Shown one piece after another: positions 6,606-7,355 of a stretch of DNA of 7,355 bases. Location: assembly GCA_039630445.1 (NCBI GenBank), contig JBCNVA010000167.1:1-7355 (forward strand), read 5' to 3'. The notes below the pieces were generated by a model. That model was not told the origin of the DNA, did not search any database, and saw nothing but the letters and a program-made list of their open reading frames with translations. Made by a program: the position numbers and the translations under genes. The stretch comes from HRBIN15 sp039630445. GTDB taxonomy: Bacteria > Armatimonadota > Fimbriimonadia > Fimbriimonadales > GBS-DC. Every line of letters begins with the position of its first letter. The stretch's first letter is position 1.

Positions 6606-6917
6606 TTAGTCAAAGACATCGAACAGCTCCTCCAGCCAGTTGCGTTTGCGCCGTTTCGGGTGTCTGTGGGGATAAGGCTCGTCATCGTCCTCATAGTAGG
6701 GCGTAGGTTCTGGATAGGGGCGCGCAGGAGGTGGAGTGGTACGCGCACGGGGTGGAGGTGCTTCAGACGGGGGCGGCGATTGAATATACCGTTCAATAAT
6801 CTTATCCAGCTCACCCCGATCCAGCCAGACACCGCGACAATTGGGGCAATAATCGATCTCGATACCTGCCCGCTCTGCAACTTTTAGCTCCACCTGACAC
6901 ACGGGGCATTTCATCAT
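6606..6917 (-). CDS. zf-TFIIB-type zinc-ribbon protein
   Basis: A small 103-residue cytoplasmic protein. Cys4-x2-Cys7 and Cys24-x2-Cys27 form a zinc ribbon, and IDYCPNCRGVWLDRGELDKI (22-41) is the signature of the bacterial zf-TFIIB family, whose biochemical role is unsettled. After the ribbon come a Pro-rich, probably disordered segment (48-74), an acidic patch (EDDDE, 76-80), a basic patch (KRRKR, 88-92) and a C-terminal NWLEELFDVFD (93-103) resembling the short hydrophobic-acidic tails of relatives. Start choice is uncertain. ATGs lie at 6926, 6917 and 6914, none with a good ribosome binding site, but a -10-like TATCAT ends seven bases before 6917, suggesting a leaderless mRNA starting there. 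It lies 55 bases upstream of the pilin gene on the same strand. Confidence 0.88.
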   Translation of the reverse strand: MMKCPVCQVELKVAERAGIEIDYCPNCRGVWLDRGELDKIIERYIQSPPPSEAPPPRARTTPPPARPYPEPTPYYEDDDEPYPHRHPKRRKRNWLEELFDVFD

Positions 6918-6924
6918 GTCGAGC

Positions 6925-6932
6925 ATGATACC
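6925..6932 (-). promoter_or_regulatory. Putative -10 for leaderless zinc-ribbon mRNA
   Basis: GGTATCAT on the minus strand, with TATCAT at 6930-6925, stands seven bases before the ATG at 6917. That spacing would put transcription initiation at the start codon itself, consistent with the absence of a ribosome binding site. Confidence 0.4.
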
Positions 6933-6936
6933 GCAT

Positions 6937-6957
6937 GGTATAACTCTGGCGGAGTGG
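6937..6957 (+). promoter_or_regulatory. Putative -10 and ribosome binding site of the right-edge gene
   Basis: GGTATAAC (6937-6944) is followed by GGAGTGG (6951-6957), six bases before the ATG at 6964. With the opposing element at 6925-6932 it forms an inverted repeat, ATACC-GCAT-GGTAT (6928-6941), so the two divergent -10 elements face away from each other and could not easily be occupied together. Confidence 0.45.
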
Positions 6958-6963
6958 TCTGGC

Positions 6964-7355
6964 ATGGTCGAAGCATCTGACACGGCGGCTCAAAGTGGCA
7001 CGCCGTGGTACGAGGACGAGCGGTGGCTGCGTGAACCTGTCTTTGCCGATGTGCCGTTTGAGCACAGTGGTTGGAAACCCATCGTGGAGGTGCTGGAGCG
7101 GGTCAATCTGGCGAAGGCGCGTTTGCTGGTTTCCATCTATGAGGCGCAGGTGCGGGTCGCCTATCAGCAATATCGTGCGATTCGTCAGGAAGAAGAGGCG
7201 CGTTTTGCTATGGAGCGCCCCGAGGCAGAGCAACGCAACGATGTCCTTCGAGAGCAGATTCGCGTGGTAGAGGAGGCGATGGCACAGGTGCGTGCGCGCT
7301 GGCAGCCACAGCTCGATGCGCTGCGGGAGCAACTCTACTCCGCGTGGCAGGATGC
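6964..7355 (+). CDS. Hypothetical coiled-coil protein (C-terminus outside window)
   Basis: The frame is open from the ATG at 6964 to the right edge: 130 codons plus two bases and no stop. I do not recognise a family. There is no signal peptide or membrane segment in the visible part. Residues 1-40 are acidic and aromatic (WYEDERWLREP, 15-25). From about 40 onward the sequence is a long charged helix with many Glu, Arg and Gln and regularly spaced hydrophobics, including a Gln/Tyr-rich patch (AYQQYR, 66-71) and a later amphipathic stretch (95-125), as expected of a coiled coil. The start is supported by GGAGTGG six bases upstream and a -10-like element before that. It is divergent from the zinc-ribbon gene, 46 bases away, which may mean shared regulation. 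A structural or scaffolding role is a guess. Confidence 0.75.
   Translation, partial: MVEASDTAAQSGTPWYEDERWLREPVFADVPFEHSGWKPIVEVLERVNLAKARLLVSIYEAQVRVAYQQYRAIRQEEEARFAMERPEAEQRNDVLREQIRVVEEAMAQVRARWQPQLDALREQLYSAWQD

Noticed and set aside
1..7355. Search for a defence, mobile or CRISPR system
   Set aside because: No transposase, integrase, nuclease, toxin-antitoxin pair, direct-repeat array or tRNA attachment site was seen; the gene content is metabolic, pilin-like and hypothetical.

Overview
The window looks like a thermophile-leaning, moderately GC-rich bacterial chromosome, most likely Armatimonadota. The best clue is the type IV prepilin-like gene. Its RRGFTLIELL leader, the FPVFARAREKARQ stretch after the membrane helix, the QDYDEVYPF segment and a late H-x9-DG motif are the style of the greatly expanded DUF1559-type pilins of that phylum. 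A fused E1 alpha/beta subunit and a Tyr/Pro-rich secreted protein fit but do not prove this. The lineage is inference from protein style only.

Layout. (1) 1-896, minus: the first 298 codons of a secreted protein with a disordered Asn/Pro/Ser-rich region and a tyrosine-rich region, running off the left edge. (2) 990-5038, minus: an apparent operon, in transcription order thiolase (3860-5038), fused 2-oxoacid dehydrogenase E1 alpha/beta (1842-3821), then prmC (990-1841), whose ATG directly follows the E1 stop codon. (3) 5132-5731, plus: a small helical protein of the CADD/TenA/PqqC superfamily, divergent from the thiolase. (4) 5741-6550, minus: the prepilin-like protein, convergent with the previous gene, 9 bases apart. 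(5) 6606-6917, minus: a short zf-TFIIB-type zinc-ribbon protein. (6) 6964-7355, plus: the first 130 codons of an unrecognised, probably coiled-coil protein running off the right edge. No gene-free stretch exceeds 300 bases. I saw no tRNA, rRNA, CRISPR array or insertion sequence.

How the genes may work together. Thiolase and a branched-chain-type E1 both deal with acyl-CoA from branched-chain amino acid or fatty acid breakdown. The E2 and E3 partners are not in the window. prmC (release-factor glutamine methylation) appears to ride on that transcript by translational coupling. The other genes show no obvious shared pathway.

The most notable points are: a repeated GGTATMMT element, without a recognisable -35, close upstream of nearly every gene; a CADD-like protein that keeps the Tyr and Lys used for self-sacrificing chemistry but has lost three of six expected metal ligands; and a zinc-ribbon gene that looks leaderless. 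I found no defence system, and nothing that I would call a clearly new multi-gene system.
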